From: JANMDU01 sp031375105
GTDB taxonomy: Bacteria > Pseudomonadota > Gammaproteobacteria > Burkholderiales > Burkholderiaceae_C
Assembly: GCA_031375105.1 (NCBI GenBank)
Contig: JANMHJ010000020.1
Span: 1-64,000, forward strand
Direction of reading: 5' to 3'
DNA: 64,000 bases
Shown here one piece after another: positions 44,267-54,221 of this stretch. The notes beneath the pieces were generated by a model. The model was given only the letters and a program-made list of their open reading frames with translations, did no database searches and was not told where the DNA came from. The position numbers were made by a program, and so were the translations under genes. Position 1 is the stretch's first letter. The number at the start of each line of letters is the position of its first letter.

Positions 44267-44854
44267 ATGATCAATCTTGTGAAAAAAAGATCGCTGTATA
44301 CATCTAAACTCCGTCTAGGTTTTTCCTTGATTGAGTTGCTCGTTGTCATAGCAATTGTTGCGATATTAGCCACTTTAGCGGTTCCGTCATTCAGCGAGAT
44401 GCTGAGAATTAATCGTCTAACTAGCGCTTCTTCGGCCTTACAGATATCCCTGTCTCTTGCAAGATCCGAAGCCATCAAGCGTGGCGGAGATTCGCGGGTC
44501 AGTGTAACTTCCAACACAACAAGTGATGTATGGACTGATGGCTGGACTGTCTATTGGCACAGCTCAGCATCGCCTTCTGATCCTGCTCCAACGGCCGATA
44601 CTGCTGGATCTGTGACCCGCATTGAGGTTGTTGGAGCGTTATCTACGCCCATCAGCATCAGTCACACCAATTCATTAACAAGCTTCACATACGATGGTAG
44701 CGGGCGACTCGTTGACACAAGCGGAGGCGCTGTGGCCAATCGGGCATTTTGGTTTTACGATGGAAGCAGTGAAAAATATTGCGTGATCGTTAATAACACA
44801 GGACGTGTTCGTACCCAGCGCGTCAGCTCATCGACGAGCTGTTCTACAAGCTAA
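44267..44854 (+). CDS. GspH/FimT-family minor prepilin
   Basis: A 195-residue class III prepilin. The leader ends at Gly before FSLIELLVVIAIVAILATLA, with the Glu+5 needed for PilD cleavage. The globular part has RITRLTSASS-type helix residues (RINRLTSASSALQISLSLAR) and the family TDGWTVYW, and ends near VRTQRVSSSTSCSTS. It would sit in the minor-pilin tip complex. First gene of the cluster; pilV follows after 26 bp. Confidence 0.9.
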   Translation: MINLVKKRSLYTSKLRLGFSLIELLVVIAIVAILATLAVPSFSEMLRINRLTSASSALQISLSLARSEAIKRGGDSRVSVTSNTTSDVWTDGWTVYWHSSASPSDPAPTADTAGSVTRIEVVGALSTPISISHTNSLTSFTYDGSGRLVDTSGGAVANRAFWFYDGSSEKYCVIVNNTGRVRTQRVSSSTSCSTS

Positions 44855-44880
44855 TTTAAAAACCATGGAGATGTTTTTCA

Positions 44881-45402
44881 ATGGCGAAATTTAGTATGAA
44901 AATCAGGCTTCATCCAGCATGTCGCGCGAAGAATCAAGGCTTTAGCTTGATTGAAGTCTTGGTGACGATTTTAATTTTGACCTTTGGCTTGATTGGTGTG
45001 GCTGGTCTCTTGGTTGGAGGCGTTGCGAATGCTTCCGCGTCAGAATACCTGACCAAGGCCAATGCACTGGCTGCCGATATGGCCGATCGAATTCGTGCTA
45101 ACCCCGGCCCTGCTGGTGCCATGTCGGCGACAACCGAGTATTCGTTTGATTATTCTGCGACTGCTCCGTCATCCCCTGTGGGAATTGCACAAGAGGATAA
45201 GAAAGCCTGGCTCGAAGCCTTGGCCAGGCAATTGCCGGGTGGCGATGGAAAAATCACCACCACCAACACGGGTGGCAACAGAAAGTTTGAAATCGAAGTG
45301 CAATGGTCTAACTGCATCGGCACACTAAATCAAACCGTAACAGAGCTTTGTGCGGCAGGTAGCAGCCAGAAGCGGACTGTCACTTTCGAGATAAGGCTGT
45401 GA
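44881..45402 (+). CDS. pilV: PilV-type minor prepilin
   Basis: A 173-residue prepilin. The cleavage site is NQG before FSLIEVLVTILILTFGLIGV, followed by the PilV-typical LLVGGVANASASEYLTKANA and MADRIRANP. It is part of the PilV-W-X priming complex that caps the pilus with PilY1. pilW starts 4 bp after it. Confidence 0.9.
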   Translation: MAKFSMKIRLHPACRAKNQGFSLIEVLVTILILTFGLIGVAGLLVGGVANASASEYLTKANALAADMADRIRANPGPAGAMSATTEYSFDYSATAPSSPVGIAQEDKKAWLEALARQLPGGDGKITTTNTGGNRKFEIEVQWSNCIGTLNQTVTELCAAGSSQKRTVTFEIRL

Positions 45403-45406
45403 TCCC

Positions 45407-46570
45407 ATGAAAGCGAAAGTCTTGAATTTCTCAATGCAGCAACGAAAAAGATCAAAAGGCCTAACGCTCATTGAACTTTTGATCGCGCTAACGCTTGGTA
45501 TGGGCATACTCATTGCACTGTCTTCAGTTTATATTGCTGCAAAACAGTCTTTTCGTTTTCAAGATTCTACGGGTCGAATGCAAGAGGATGCTTCCTATGC
45601 ATTGGAATTAATGTCAAGAGAGATTCGAATGACCGGTTTTTCTGGTTGTGTTGGGGTTGAAACGATTGTTCAAACCACTCCCACGACCTCTACGATTACA
45701 TATCCCGCTTTGATTTGGAATGAGTCCTCTCCCGCAGGAGTCGCTGGACTCAATCCACTCGCAACACTTTTCCCCACGGACACCAACATCACATCGCGCC
45801 CTTACGCGCCCCACAATATTTTCCGTGGCTTTGATTCCGGGCAAAGCTCTATGTTTAGCGGAACGGCAAGCACCCCGGATTTTGTTTCAGCGAGCAGTCT
45901 ATTTTTTGCGGGAGGGTTTGCCGAGAGCGCAGCACTTTCGTCTGCTATGTTGACAACAACCTCTGCCATAAACGCTAGCACCAACACATTTGGTTGGAGT
46001 GGAAAAAACCTGCTCTTCATCATTTCAGACTGCATTGACGCGAATCTTTTTAAAGGTGCGGTAACAACAGTTGGAGGCAGTCTCACTATTGCACATGGCA
46101 GCAGCGATGGCAACACAATGAATGGTTTTAGAAATGACAAAATTTATGGAACAGATGCCACCTTGGTGAAAGCGCAATGGGTCTATTACTACCTTGCCAC
46201 CCGATCTGGTGCTACCACGCCCAGTTTGTATCGGCTTAATTTTGACGGTGAATCGCGGGGTAACTCAGAGGAAATTGTAGCCAACGTCGAAGGCATGGCC
46301 ATCCACTATGGTGAAGCATCCAGCGCGAGCCCATTGGTTGTTGCGAATTGGCGAACCACAGCCGCTTCTGTGACGGATTGGAGTCGTGTTGTTGCTGTCA
46401 GAGTTGGCCTGATGATGGTCAGTGGGCAAACCGATAGCAATGCGGATGTCGTCCCAACAAGCACAACGTTATTGGGTTCTTCCTACACCATTCCTACTTC
46501 AAATTCCGCGCGAGTAAGAAATGAGTTTTCTACAACGATCGTCCTGCGTAATCGCGTTGCACCGAGGTAA
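45407..46570 (+). CDS. pilW: PilW-type minor prepilin
   Basis: A 387-residue prepilin. The leader ends KRSKG before LTLIELLIALTLGMGILIAL; the family RMQEDASYALELMSREIRMT follows. The large C-terminal domain is beta-rich and ends STTIVLRNRVAPR. It sits between pilV and pilX as in other type IVa minor-pilin clusters. Confidence 0.9.
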   Translation: MKAKVLNFSMQQRKRSKGLTLIELLIALTLGMGILIALSSVYIAAKQSFRFQDSTGRMQEDASYALELMSREIRMTGFSGCVGVETIVQTTPTTSTITYPALIWNESSPAGVAGLNPLATLFPTDTNITSRPYAPHNIFRGFDSGQSSMFSGTASTPDFVSASSLFFAGGFAESAALSSAMLTTTSAINASTNTFGWSGKNLLFIISDCIDANLFKGAVTTVGGSLTIAHGSSDGNTMNGFRNDKIYGTDATLVKAQWVYYYLATRSGATTPSLYRLNFDGESRGNSEEIVANVEGMAIHYGEASSASPLVVANWRTTAASVTDWSRVVAVRVGLMMVSGQTDSNADVVPTSTTLLGSSYTIPTSNSARVRNEFSTTIVLRNRVAPR

Positions 46571-46575
46571 GAGCG

Positions 46576-47109
46576 ATGAAGCTAAAGCACAAACAGTCGG
46601 GCATGACACTCATCATCGGGCTCATACTCTTGATTATGCTGAGCATGATTGGGGTGATAGGCTTTAGAGGCACGACATTGACGGAGCGAATGGCTGGCAA
46701 TGTCCAAGATAAAAACATTTCATTTCAATCTGCAGAGAGTGCAGCCAAAGAGGCCTTAACTCTTATCAGTGCAGGTTCTTTTACTGGCTCTTCAACGGGT
46801 CAATATTCTCCAAGCCTGAGTTTAGGCGGCAACAGCAGTTATTGGACACAAGGTGCTGGCAGTAGCATCGCTGCAGCCAACTGCACTACAGCCAGCACAT
46901 TTGGTTGGACGAATTGCTCTACACCTGTAGATAGTCTTTACTCTAACAATGCCAATACTGCCACATATGTCATTGAGCGCTTATCTAGTTTGCCAGCAAG
47001 TGCGACTCAGACGATTACCTATTTTCGTGTGACTGCTAGAAGCATGGGTGCCTCAGGCAACTCTGAGTCTATTGTCCAAGTGCATCAATCAAGAGTAACG
47101 AGCCCTTAA
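46576..47109 (+). CDS. pilX: PilX-type minor pilin
   Basis: A 177-residue protein with a short leader (KHKQSG) and a hydrophobic helix MTLIIGLILLIMLSMIGVIG, then TTLTERMAGNVQDKNISFQS, the PilX_N signature. As usual for PilX it has no Glu at +5. It ends VQVHQSRVTSP. It is followed by pilY1, whose tip function depends on PilVWX in known systems. Confidence 0.88.
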   Translation: MKLKHKQSGMTLIIGLILLIMLSMIGVIGFRGTTLTERMAGNVQDKNISFQSAESAAKEALTLISAGSFTGSSTGQYSPSLSLGGNSSYWTQGAGSSIAAANCTTASTFGWTNCSTPVDSLYSNNANTATYVIERLSSLPASATQTITYFRVTARSMGASGNSESIVQVHQSRVTSP

Positions 47110-47144
47110 TTTAGATGGCAATAATTGTCAAAGGATTTATCGTC

Positions 47145-50100
47145 ATGAAGACTACATATGCACTTCAGCCTAATTTCGAAGCTGATTTTCTTAAATTGTT
47201 TTGGGGCGCAGCTTTATCGGACTCTATTGCGAAATTTATGCGTTACAGCGTCGCAATATTGTTAGCTTATATATTGGTTTTTTGCCAAGTTGTTCGTGCG
47301 CAAACCACGATTGATATCGCCAGTGTGCCACTTTTAGCTTTGAAGAGTGCTCCAGGCTTGGTGATGTTAACAATGAGCCGTGATCACCGTCTCTACTATG
47401 CCGCATATAACGAAGTAAGCGACATCGACGGTGATGGCGTGATTGACGTTGGATTTAAGCCCGGCATCCAATACTATGGATATTTTGTTAGCGATCGCTG
47501 TTATCAATACAGCACTGCAGTCACTCCAGCTCGATTTATACCGGTTTCAATAGCTAGCGCGGCTAACGGTTGTGCATCATCCGCAGGGCGTTGGCATGGC
47601 AACTGGATGAACTGGATGGCTACTTCCCGAATGGATGCTCTGCGAAAAGTGCTGTATGGCGGGCAACGAGTTACGGATACTGCCAGCACCACGGTTATTC
47701 AAGCAGCACACATTCCGCCAGATAGCCACATTTGGGGCAAAGAGTATCGTCCATCGCCGAAAGGCCCAGATACTTATTTGATACAAAACTACACACCCAT
47801 GTCCGCGCCTGCTAGCGGGAAGATGCATATTTTTCTGATGAAAAGTGAGGGTTCTGCTTCCTCTGTGTATACCAATTTAAGTCCACCTACACTCCGCGCT
47901 ATTGCTGATGTCGATATCGACATTGATCGAGTATGGCTCTGGGCCTCGAGCGAGCGTCCAGTTGGCGGTACGGCAGGTTCTACTGGGTACAACCGGCCTG
48001 CACCGGGTTCTTCAGATTCTTTGTTGAATACCGCACCTACAGAGATATCTTATCCTTTGCCCGGATTCCCAACTGGATCATCTACCTATTCTGCCGTCTC
48101 CTTTCCAGCATTTGTTACCCCGCCCACGATTAGAGTCGAGGCATGTGTAGCTATCAGTGGTGTCAGAGAATCTACATGCACGGGATATCCTGCAAATTCT
48201 CCTACTATTTGGAAACCAACGGGTGTTTTGCACGATTATTCAACCAATGATTCTTTAAAATTTGGCTTACTCACTGGATCGTATTACAACAACTACTCTG
48301 GAGGCGTGCTACGCAAAGATATTGGTAGTTTCAAGGATGAGTTTGATGCTTCTACTGGCATTTTCAACGCGACTGTGGGTATAACAAGAACGATTGATCG
48401 CTTAACTAATTACGGCTTCAATATTGGCGATCAACTTTATTCCTGCGGATTCAAATGGACAAGTCTCAGAACAGAGAGGGAATGCGTCATGTGGGGCGCT
48501 CCAGTTGCAGAAATGATGTACGAGGGCCTGCGGTATTTCACCGACAAGCAACCCATGCCTGCTTTTGTATCTGGAGTGGATGGCGCCAGCAGCCCTGATA
48601 CCAGAATTACATTGCCTACTAAAACGACTTGGTTAAATCCATTTCGCCCTAAAGCCTCCGGCGGAAGCCCTATTTGTTCAAAGCCTGTTCAAATGGTGAT
48701 TGCCGATCCAATCACAAGTTTTGATTCCGATCAGTTGCCAGGTGCTGCATACTCGCCAGCTACTGGTTATGGTGCTGCAATTACCAATGATTTATTGGGC
48801 CTACAAGTATCAACATTGGCCGATCAAATTTGGACAGATGAATTTGGTGCGAGTACAAAGAACTTTTTTATTGGCCAAACTACTGCAAGTAATTATGATG
48901 GCAACCCTACGGCCAAAACAGCAAATTCGTTTAAATTCATAAGGGGTCATGCGCCCGACGAGACGACATCTCAAGGCAGTTACTATGCTGCAAGCATTTC
49001 AAGATTTGGTCGTGAGACGGGTGTACCTATTCGATCTAGTTCAACAGGTAGCACGACAATAGCGAAAGTTGACACGATCTCGATTGCTTTAGGCAGTGTA
49101 GTTCCTAGAATTGAGTTAGTATCTTCTGGACGGCTAGTGTCATTGGTGCCGTTTTCAAAAATGGTAGGGGGTTGCAGCAACCCAGCCTCACCGGCATCTA
49201 CTCCGTCAGGCTTTCAGCCCACAGGCCTCATCACGGGGGTTTTTATCGACAAAATCGCTAATTCCCCGGTGCCGAATACAGATCCTTCGATCAATTCAGG
49301 GAGACCCTTCGCGCGTTTCATGGTGAGCTTTTCTGATGGTGATCAGGGTGGCGACAATGAAGCCGATGCCAACGTTTACTACACAATGTCTATAAATAGC
49401 AGTGGTCAGCTCGTGGTACGGTTGGACAGCTATTATCAGGCTACATGTGCTCAACAGAATATGGGGTACGTGATTTCTGGCACAACCAATGATGGTGTTT
49501 ATTTGGAGGTTCGTGGTGTTTCCGCTGGCAGTGAGAGATACTACTTAGACACCTTGCCTGGTCAATCGCCAGCATCTGCTACCGGACGTAGCCCAGCAAA
49601 TGCAACTGCAATTTCAAATTCATCGGCTTCGCGTACCTTCACATTGACTTCGGCTACGGCAGCAGCAGGCTATGTGCCAAGGGATCCATTGTGGTATGCA
49701 GCAAAATATGGTGGTGCAGGTGTTATTGATGCCAGCGGCGATCCAACTAATTATTTCAGAATTGCTAACCCCGCTCAATTACCTCAGCAAATGGGCCAAG
49801 CTTTTCGCAGTGCTGCTGCATTAGCTGCTGTGGCCAGTACGAGCGTGGTGGGTGCAGGCAACAGGAGCGCAGGCTCTGCTGCAATCTATCAGGCCAATTA
49901 TGATTCGCTCACCTGGTCTTCTCGTGTGTACGCTTTCGCTATCAATGCGTCTGGTGTGGCGAGCAACACGGCGACTTGGGAGGCTTCTGCGAAGATTCCA
50001 GCTCTAGGCTCGCGCAATCTATTTCTTGGCCGAGGCACTTCTACATATGCACTCACAAGTGCTGGCTACAGCGGTATGACATCTGCGGAGCAATCGGATT

Positions 50101-51887
50101 TTGGCAATACACAAACCTATGCTTATTTGATCGGCGATACAAGCAAAGAGGAGCGCAAAGGAGGAACACTGCGAAACCGTGGAACGACAGCGGGCGCAGG
50201 TGCAGGCTCTGTCATCGGGGATATTGTCAATTCAGATCCTCAAGTGATCGGAAAAAAAGACTATGGCTACACTCCTAGCGATTCAAGCTATGCGAGTTTT
50301 CTAACAACCATTGATTTTGAAATGCTTGCCGTGGGATCTAATGGTGGATACTTTCACATATTCGATGCTGAGCCTGATGCGACAGGTGGCGGAGAGCTTT
50401 TGGGATTCATGCCGCAGGCTGCACGGCCAGATATCAAAGGTTTGGCAAGCACAGGCTATACGCACCGTAACATGATTGACGGCCCGATAGGTCAAGGGCA
50501 TGCAAAAATTCGTACTCCAGATGATTCCACCGTTAAATGGCGTGCAGTTGCTGTAGGAACGGGTGGTATTGGCGTGCCCACAGTCTTTGCTATTGACACC
50601 AGTACAAAAACCTTTACTGCCAGCAGTATTCTGTGGGAGCTCAACCCTGCATCAGGTCTCGGCACAAATACCAGCACATTCGGTCAAATCATAGGAAGAC
50701 CCGTGATTGGAAAAATTCCTTTGGCAGGTGGCACATGGGTTGCCATTTTTGGCAACGGATACAACAGCGCTGACGGCTTAGCCAAACTCTATGTAGTCAG
50801 ACTCAGAGACGGGAATATTTTGAAAGTGCTGGATGCCGGCGTAACGACAGGCAACGGAATGGGTTTTGTCGAGGCGACTCGTAAAACGACAGGTGATATG
50901 GATACGATTGATTACGTATATGGGGCGGATTACAAAGGTGGTATTTGGCGCTTTGATTTGTCAGACACGAATTCAAATAACTGGCAAGGCCAAACCAGCT
51001 TGCTTTATAGAACGCCATCTACCCAGCCCGTGACTGCAGAGCTGCGCGTCGGTCCTGCGCCGACACATGCCAATACAACAGGCGGGAAAATGGTGTATTT
51101 TGGAACAGGACAGTTTTTAGCCAGCAATGACGCTGCCGTTACTACAACGCAAGCTTTGTACGGTATCTACGACGACTTGACTTCGATTTCATATCTCACA
51201 CCAGTATTAGCAGGTACTACACTGATTTCAACAACAATCTCGGCCGTTGCTGGAGGTGATGTGCGTACTGTCACGACAGTAGCTACTCCCTACTGGTATC
51301 AAGACAGTACCAAGAAAGGTTGGACCATCCCCTTGGCTGGCAACAACATCACCCTAGGTGAGCGAGTTATCGCACCACCCGTGTTTTATCCGTTAGGAAA
51401 CGGAACAAGTGCCATTATCTTTACATCCATCGTACCTTCTGCTGACGATTGCACGGCTGGTTTGGATACTTGGGTGACGGCAGTTGACCCTCTCACCGGT
51501 GGGTACAAGAAAACCTTCAGAAATGGTACTTTCAGCGGTATCAAAATCAATGGTGGCTCTCCTCGTGGCGTGTTTGTTCTGACAGGCGGTAGCGGTAGCG
51601 GTAGCGGTAGCGGTAGCGGTAGCGGTAGCGGTAGCGGTAGCGGTAGCGGTTCTAATGCGGGCGTACCTATTTTGTACACTAGTCAAACGATATTTGATCA
51701 AACCGCTCCAGCTACAAGTTACTCTACTATTGCTGGGGGTGAACAAAGCGTTAGCATCAATGGCGTTATCGGGAAAACACGTGTTCTAGGCATTGAATTG
51801 GAATCAGAAACACCACCAGGCACACCAGTCACACCACTGCCAGGTGTGAATGCACCCAACCGGCAAGTATGGAGACAACTTAAATGA
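47145..51887 (+). CDS. pilY1: PilY1-type pilus tip protein / adhesin
   Basis: About 1580 residues. I start it at the ATG preceded by AAAGGATTTATCGTC; one in-frame ATG lies 10 codons upstream. A signal-like helix (SVAILLAYILVFCQVVRAQT) is preceded by an unusually long N-terminal extension. Near the start is an EF-hand-like loop DIDGDGVIDVG. The C-terminal third has the PilY1 propeller (IVNSDPQVIGKKDYG; ALYGIYDD; ADYKGGIWRFDLS). No von Willebrand A MIDAS (DxSxS) is evident. Near the C-terminus a run of Gly-Ser dipeptides is encoded by a perfect hexanucleotide repeat. It probably caps the pilus and mediates adhesion or retraction control. Confidence 0.92.
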   Translation: MKTTYALQPNFEADFLKLFWGAALSDSIAKFMRYSVAILLAYILVFCQVVRAQTTIDIASVPLLALKSAPGLVMLTMSRDHRLYYAAYNEVSDIDGDGVIDVGFKPGIQYYGYFVSDRCYQYSTAVTPARFIPVSIASAANGCASSAGRWHGNWMNWMATSRMDALRKVLYGGQRVTDTASTTVIQAAHIPPDSHIWGKEYRPSPKGPDTYLIQNYTPMSAPASGKMHIFLMKSEGSASSVYTNLSPPTLRAIADVDIDIDRVWLWASSERPVGGTAGSTGYNRPAPGSSDSLLNTAPTEISYPLPGFPTGSSTYSAVSFPAFVTPPTIRVEACVAISGVRESTCTGYPANSPTIWKPTGVLHDYSTNDSLKFGLLTGSYYNNYSGGVLRKDIGSFKDEFDASTGIFNATVGITRTIDRLTNYGFNIGDQLYSCGFKWTSLRTERECVMWGAPVAEMMYEGLRYFTDKQPMPAFVSGVDGASSPDTRITLPTKTTWLNPFRPKASGGSPICSKPVQMVIADPITSFDSDQLPGAAYSPATGYGAAITNDLLGLQVSTLADQIWTDEFGASTKNFFIGQTTASNYDGNPTAKTANSFKFIRGHAPDETTSQGSYYAASISRFGRETGVPIRSSSTGSTTIAKVDTISIALGSVVPRIELVSSGRLVSLVPFSKMVGGCSNPASPASTPSGFQPTGLITGVFIDKIANSPVPNTDPSINSGRPFARFMVSFSDGDQGGDNEADANVYYTMSINSSGQLVVRLDSYYQATCAQQNMGYVISGTTNDGVYLEVRGVSAGSERYYLDTLPGQSPASATGRSPANATAISNSSASRTFTLTSATAAAGYVPRDPLWYAAKYGGAGVIDASGDPTNYFRIANPAQLPQQMGQAFRSAAALAAVASTSVVGAGNRSAGSAAIYQANYDSLTWSSRVYAFAINASGVASNTATWEASAKIPALGSRNLFLGRGTSTYALTSAGYSGMTSAEQSDFGNTQTYAYLIGDTSKEERKGGTLRNRGTTAGAGAGSVIGDIVNSDPQVIGKKDYGYTPSDSSYASFLTTIDFEMLAVGSNGGYFHIFDAEPDATGGGELLGFMPQAARPDIKGLASTGYTHRNMIDGPIGQGHAKIRTPDDSTVKWRAVAVGTGGIGVPTVFAIDTSTKTFTASSILWELNPASGLGTNTSTFGQIIGRPVIGKIPLAGGTWVAIFGNGYNSADGLAKLYVVRLRDGNILKVLDAGVTTGNGMGFVEATRKTTGDMDTIDYVYGADYKGGIWRFDLSDTNSNNWQGQTSLLYRTPSTQPVTAELRVGPAPTHANTTGGKMVYFGTGQFLASNDAAVTTTQALYGIYDDLTSISYLTPVLAGTTLISTTISAVAGGDVRTVTTVATPYWYQDSTKKGWTIPLAGNNITLGERVIAPPVFYPLGNGTSAIIFTSIVPSADDCTAGLDTWVTAVDPLTGGYKKTFRNGTFSGIKINGGSPRGVFVLTGGSGSGSGSGSGSGSGSGSGSGSNAGVPILYTSQTIFDQTAPATSYSTIAGGEQSVSINGVIGKTRVLGIELESETPPGTPVTPLPGVNAPNRQVWRQLK
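51588..51650 (+). repeat. (GGTAGC)10 hexanucleotide tandem repeat in pilY1
   Basis: Ten and a half perfect GGTAGC units encode a Gly-Ser linker between the propeller and the last ~80 residues of PilY1. The unit is a multiple of three, so slippage would change linker length without shifting frame. Confidence 0.95.
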
Positions 51888-52351
51888 TGTTTGATAATTT
51901 AAAGAGGATTCAAGTTGACATGCATACAAACAGAAATTCCACAGGATTTACTCTGATTGAATTGATGATTGTCGTAGCAATCATCGGTATCTTGGCTGCA
52001 ATCGCAATCCCGCGTTATACGCAGTACATAGAGCGCGGATATCGCGCAAGTGCGCGGACTGCATTATTGGAAGTGGCACAATTCATGGAGCGGTATCGCT
52101 CTGTCAATTTCCGGTTCAGCACGGCTGCTGGTAACGCGACAGCTCCCACATTGCCTACTCGGCTACAGACCGCCCCTCCTGAGGGAACGGCCAGATATGC
52201 AATTACAGTGAGTTCTGTATCTGATATCGATTTTGTTTTGACAGCGACACCATCTGGGTGGACGGACGCCAGTTGCGGCACGTTGACGCTCACAAATTTA
52301 GGGGTCAAGGCCAGTGGCACGGGAACGACAGCCAGTTGCTGGGTGCGTTGA
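51884..52351 (+). CDS. pilE: PilE-type pilin
   Basis: A 155-residue type IVa pilin-like protein. The leader ends NSTG before FTLIELMIVVAIIGILAAIA, then PRYTQYIERGYRASARTALL. Two C-terminal cysteines (ASCGTLTLTNLGVKA to TASCWVR) can form the usual disulfide loop. It overlaps the pilY1 stop as ATGA; the ATG is preceded by GGAGACAACTTAA. An alternative start 12 codons later gives a more typical leader length. It may be a minor pilin rather than the major subunit. Confidence 0.9.
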   Translation: MMFDNLKRIQVDMHTNRNSTGFTLIELMIVVAIIGILAAIAIPRYTQYIERGYRASARTALLEVAQFMERYRSVNFRFSTAAGNATAPTLPTRLQTAPPEGTARYAITVSSVSDIDFVLTATPSGWTDASCGTLTLTNLGVKASGTGTTASCWVR

Positions 52352-52354
52352 AAA

Positions 52355-52804
52355 CTACTTCCTCACCTCATCCACCATCGCCCGAAAATCGTCAATATCT
52401 TCAAAGCTGCGATACACGCTGGCGAAGCGGATGTAGGCGACTTTGTCTAGGCGTTTGAGCTCACGCATGACGAGCTCGCCGATTCGGCTGCTTTGGACTT
52501 CTCGGGTGGGGCTACTCAAGAGTTTTTCTTCGATGCGCTCGATGGCACTGTCTATTTGCTCGGTGCTGACGGGGCGTTTGCGCAGGGCGAGGTTGAGGCT
52601 GGCGCGCAGCTTGGCGGCTTCGTACTCGATGCGGCGGCCGTCTTTTTTGACGACTGTGGGGAAATTGACCTCGGGGCGCTCATAGGTGGTGAAACGCTTT
52701 TCGCAGCTGGCGCATTGGCGGCGGCGACGGATGGAGTCTGCGTCTTCTGAAATACGCGTTTCGACGACTTGGGTGTCGGTATGGGAGCAGAAGGGGCAGC
52801 GCAT
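52355..52804 (-). CDS. nrdR: NrdR transcriptional repressor of ribonucleotide reductases
   Basis: A 149-residue NrdR with an N-terminal zinc ribbon (MRCPFCSHTDTQVVETR; RRRQCASCEKRFTTYER) and an ATP-cone domain (VVKKDGRRIEYEAAKLRASL). It senses ATP/dATP and represses nrd promoters through NrdR boxes. Convergent with pilE, 3 bp apart; glyA lies upstream. Confidence 0.97.
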   Translation of the reverse strand: MRCPFCSHTDTQVVETRISEDADSIRRRRQCASCEKRFTTYERPEVNFPTVVKKDGRRIEYEAAKLRASLNLALRKRPVSTEQIDSAIERIEEKLLSSPTREVQSSRIGELVMRELKRLDKVAYIRFASVYRSFEDIDDFRAMVDEVRK

Positions 52805-52853
52805 GGCCGATTCTAGGGCTTTTTTGCTTCTTTATACAAAGAAAATGGCTGTT

Positions 52854-52897
52854 TGCCGTTATAGAACCTGCGTAGTGTGCTATTTATTTGATAGTAA
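52854..52897 (+). repeat. Family-1 dispersed repeat, intergenic
   Basis: Reads GCCGTTATAGAACCTGCG, then GTGTGCTATTTATTTGATAG. A near-consensus copy in the nrdR-glyA gap. Confidence 0.85.
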
Positions 52898-52968
52898 TTG
52901 ACATGGGCAGGCTACAGGCCAGAAGGCCTCAAGCCTGCGCTAAGCAAGGCTTGAGAAGGACTTCGGCA

Positions 52969-54213
52969 TCAGCCGTAAACCGGGAAACGGCTGGTCAGCG
53001 CCACGACTTTGGCTCTCACGGCTTCGATATTGGCGGGATCGCGCGGGTTGTCGAGCACATCGGCGATCAAATTCGCTGTGGCGCGGGCTTCTTCGTCTTT
53101 GAAGCCGCGTGTCGTCATGGCGGGTGTGCCGATGCGCACGCCGCTGGTGACCATTGGTTTTTCTGGGTCGTTGGGGATGCCGTTTTTGTTGATGGTCATA
53201 TAAGCTTCGCCCAAGATGGCTTCAGCCTCTTTGCCGGTGATGTTTTTGTTACGCAAATCGACCAGCATGACGTGGCTTTCTGTGCGGCCACTGACGATGC
53301 GCAGGCCACGCTGTACCAAGGTTTCAGCCACGATTTGGGCGTTTTTGATGACCTGTGCCTGATAAACCTTGAAGCTGGGCTCCAGCGCTTCTTTGAAAGC
53401 AATCGCTTTAGCCGCGATGACGTGCATGAGCGGGCCGCCTTGCAGACCGGGGAAAACAGCGCTGTTAATCGCCTTTTCGTGTTCCGCCTTCATCAAAATG
53501 ATGCCGCCGCGCGGGCCGCGCAGGCTTTTGTGGGTGGTGGAGGTGACCACATCGGCATGAGGGATCGGGCTGGGGTAGACGCCGCCGGCAATCAGGCCAG
53601 CGTAATGCGCCATATCCACCATGAAAATCGCGCCAATGGCTTTGGCGACTTTGGCGAAACGCTCGAAATCAATTTTCAAGGAATAGGCGGATGCGCCTGC
53701 AATGATGAGCTTAGGTTTTTTCTCGTGAGCCAAGCGCTCCATCGCGTCGTAATCAATCTCTTCTTTGGCATCGAGCCCGTAGGAGACGACGTTGAACCAT
53801 TTGCCGCTCATATTAAGAGGCATGCCGTGGGTCAAGTGGCCACCTTCGGCCAAGCTCATGCCCATGATGGTGTCGCCCGGCTTCAAAAAGGCGAGGAAAA
53901 CAGCTTGGTTGGCTGACGCGCCGCAATGCGGTTGCACGTTGGCGGCATCGGCGCCGAAGAGTTGCTTGACGCGGTTGATGGCCAAGGTTTCGGCCACGTC
54001 AACGTTGACACAGCCGCCGTAATAGCGCTTGCCTGGGTAGCCCTCTGCATACTTATTGGTGAACTGTGTGCCTTGCGCGGCCATGACGGCGGGGGAGGCA
54101 TAGTTTTCGCTGGCGATCAGCTCGATGTGATGCTCTTGGCGAATGTTTTCCGCTTGAATGGCGGCATAAAGCTCAGGATCGGTTTGTTCGATGAGGATAT
54201 TGCGGTTGTACAT
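52969..54213 (-). CDS. glyA: Serine hydroxymethyltransferase
   Basis: A 414-residue SHMT, interconverting serine and glycine with tetrahydrofolate. It has IELIASENYASPAVM, NKYAEGYPGKRYYGG, the PLP lysine in TSTTHKSLRGPRGG and a normal C-terminus. Expression is probably controlled by the ZTP riboswitch in its leader: low one-carbon supply raises ZTP/ZMP and turns glyA on. nrdR follows downstream. Confidence 0.98.
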   Translation of the reverse strand: MYNRNILIEQTDPELYAAIQAENIRQEHHIELIASENYASPAVMAAQGTQFTNKYAEGYPGKRYYGGCVNVDVAETLAINRVKQLFGADAANVQPHCGASANQAVFLAFLKPGDTIMGMSLAEGGHLTHGMPLNMSGKWFNVVSYGLDAKEEIDYDAMERLAHEKKPKLIIAGASAYSLKIDFERFAKVAKAIGAIFMVDMAHYAGLIAGGVYPSPIPHADVVTSTTHKSLRGPRGGIILMKAEHEKAINSAVFPGLQGGPLMHVIAAKAIAFKEALEPSFKVYQAQVIKNAQIVAETLVQRGLRIVSGRTESHVMLVDLRNKNITGKEAEAILGEAYMTINKNGIPNDPEKPMVTSGVRIGTPAMTTRGFKDEEARATANLIADVLDNPRDPANIEAVRAKVVALTSRFPVYG

Positions 54214-54221
54214 GATGGCAG

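Noticed and set aside
51588..51650. Possible CRISPR array
   Set aside because: It is a pure 6-bp tandem repeat inside a coding region with no spacers. The dispersed family-1 copies are also too far apart and lack cas genes.
51386..51746. Leftward Pro-Leu or Ala-Thr repeat frames over pilY1
   Set aside because: They only translate the antisense of the (GGTAGC) tract.
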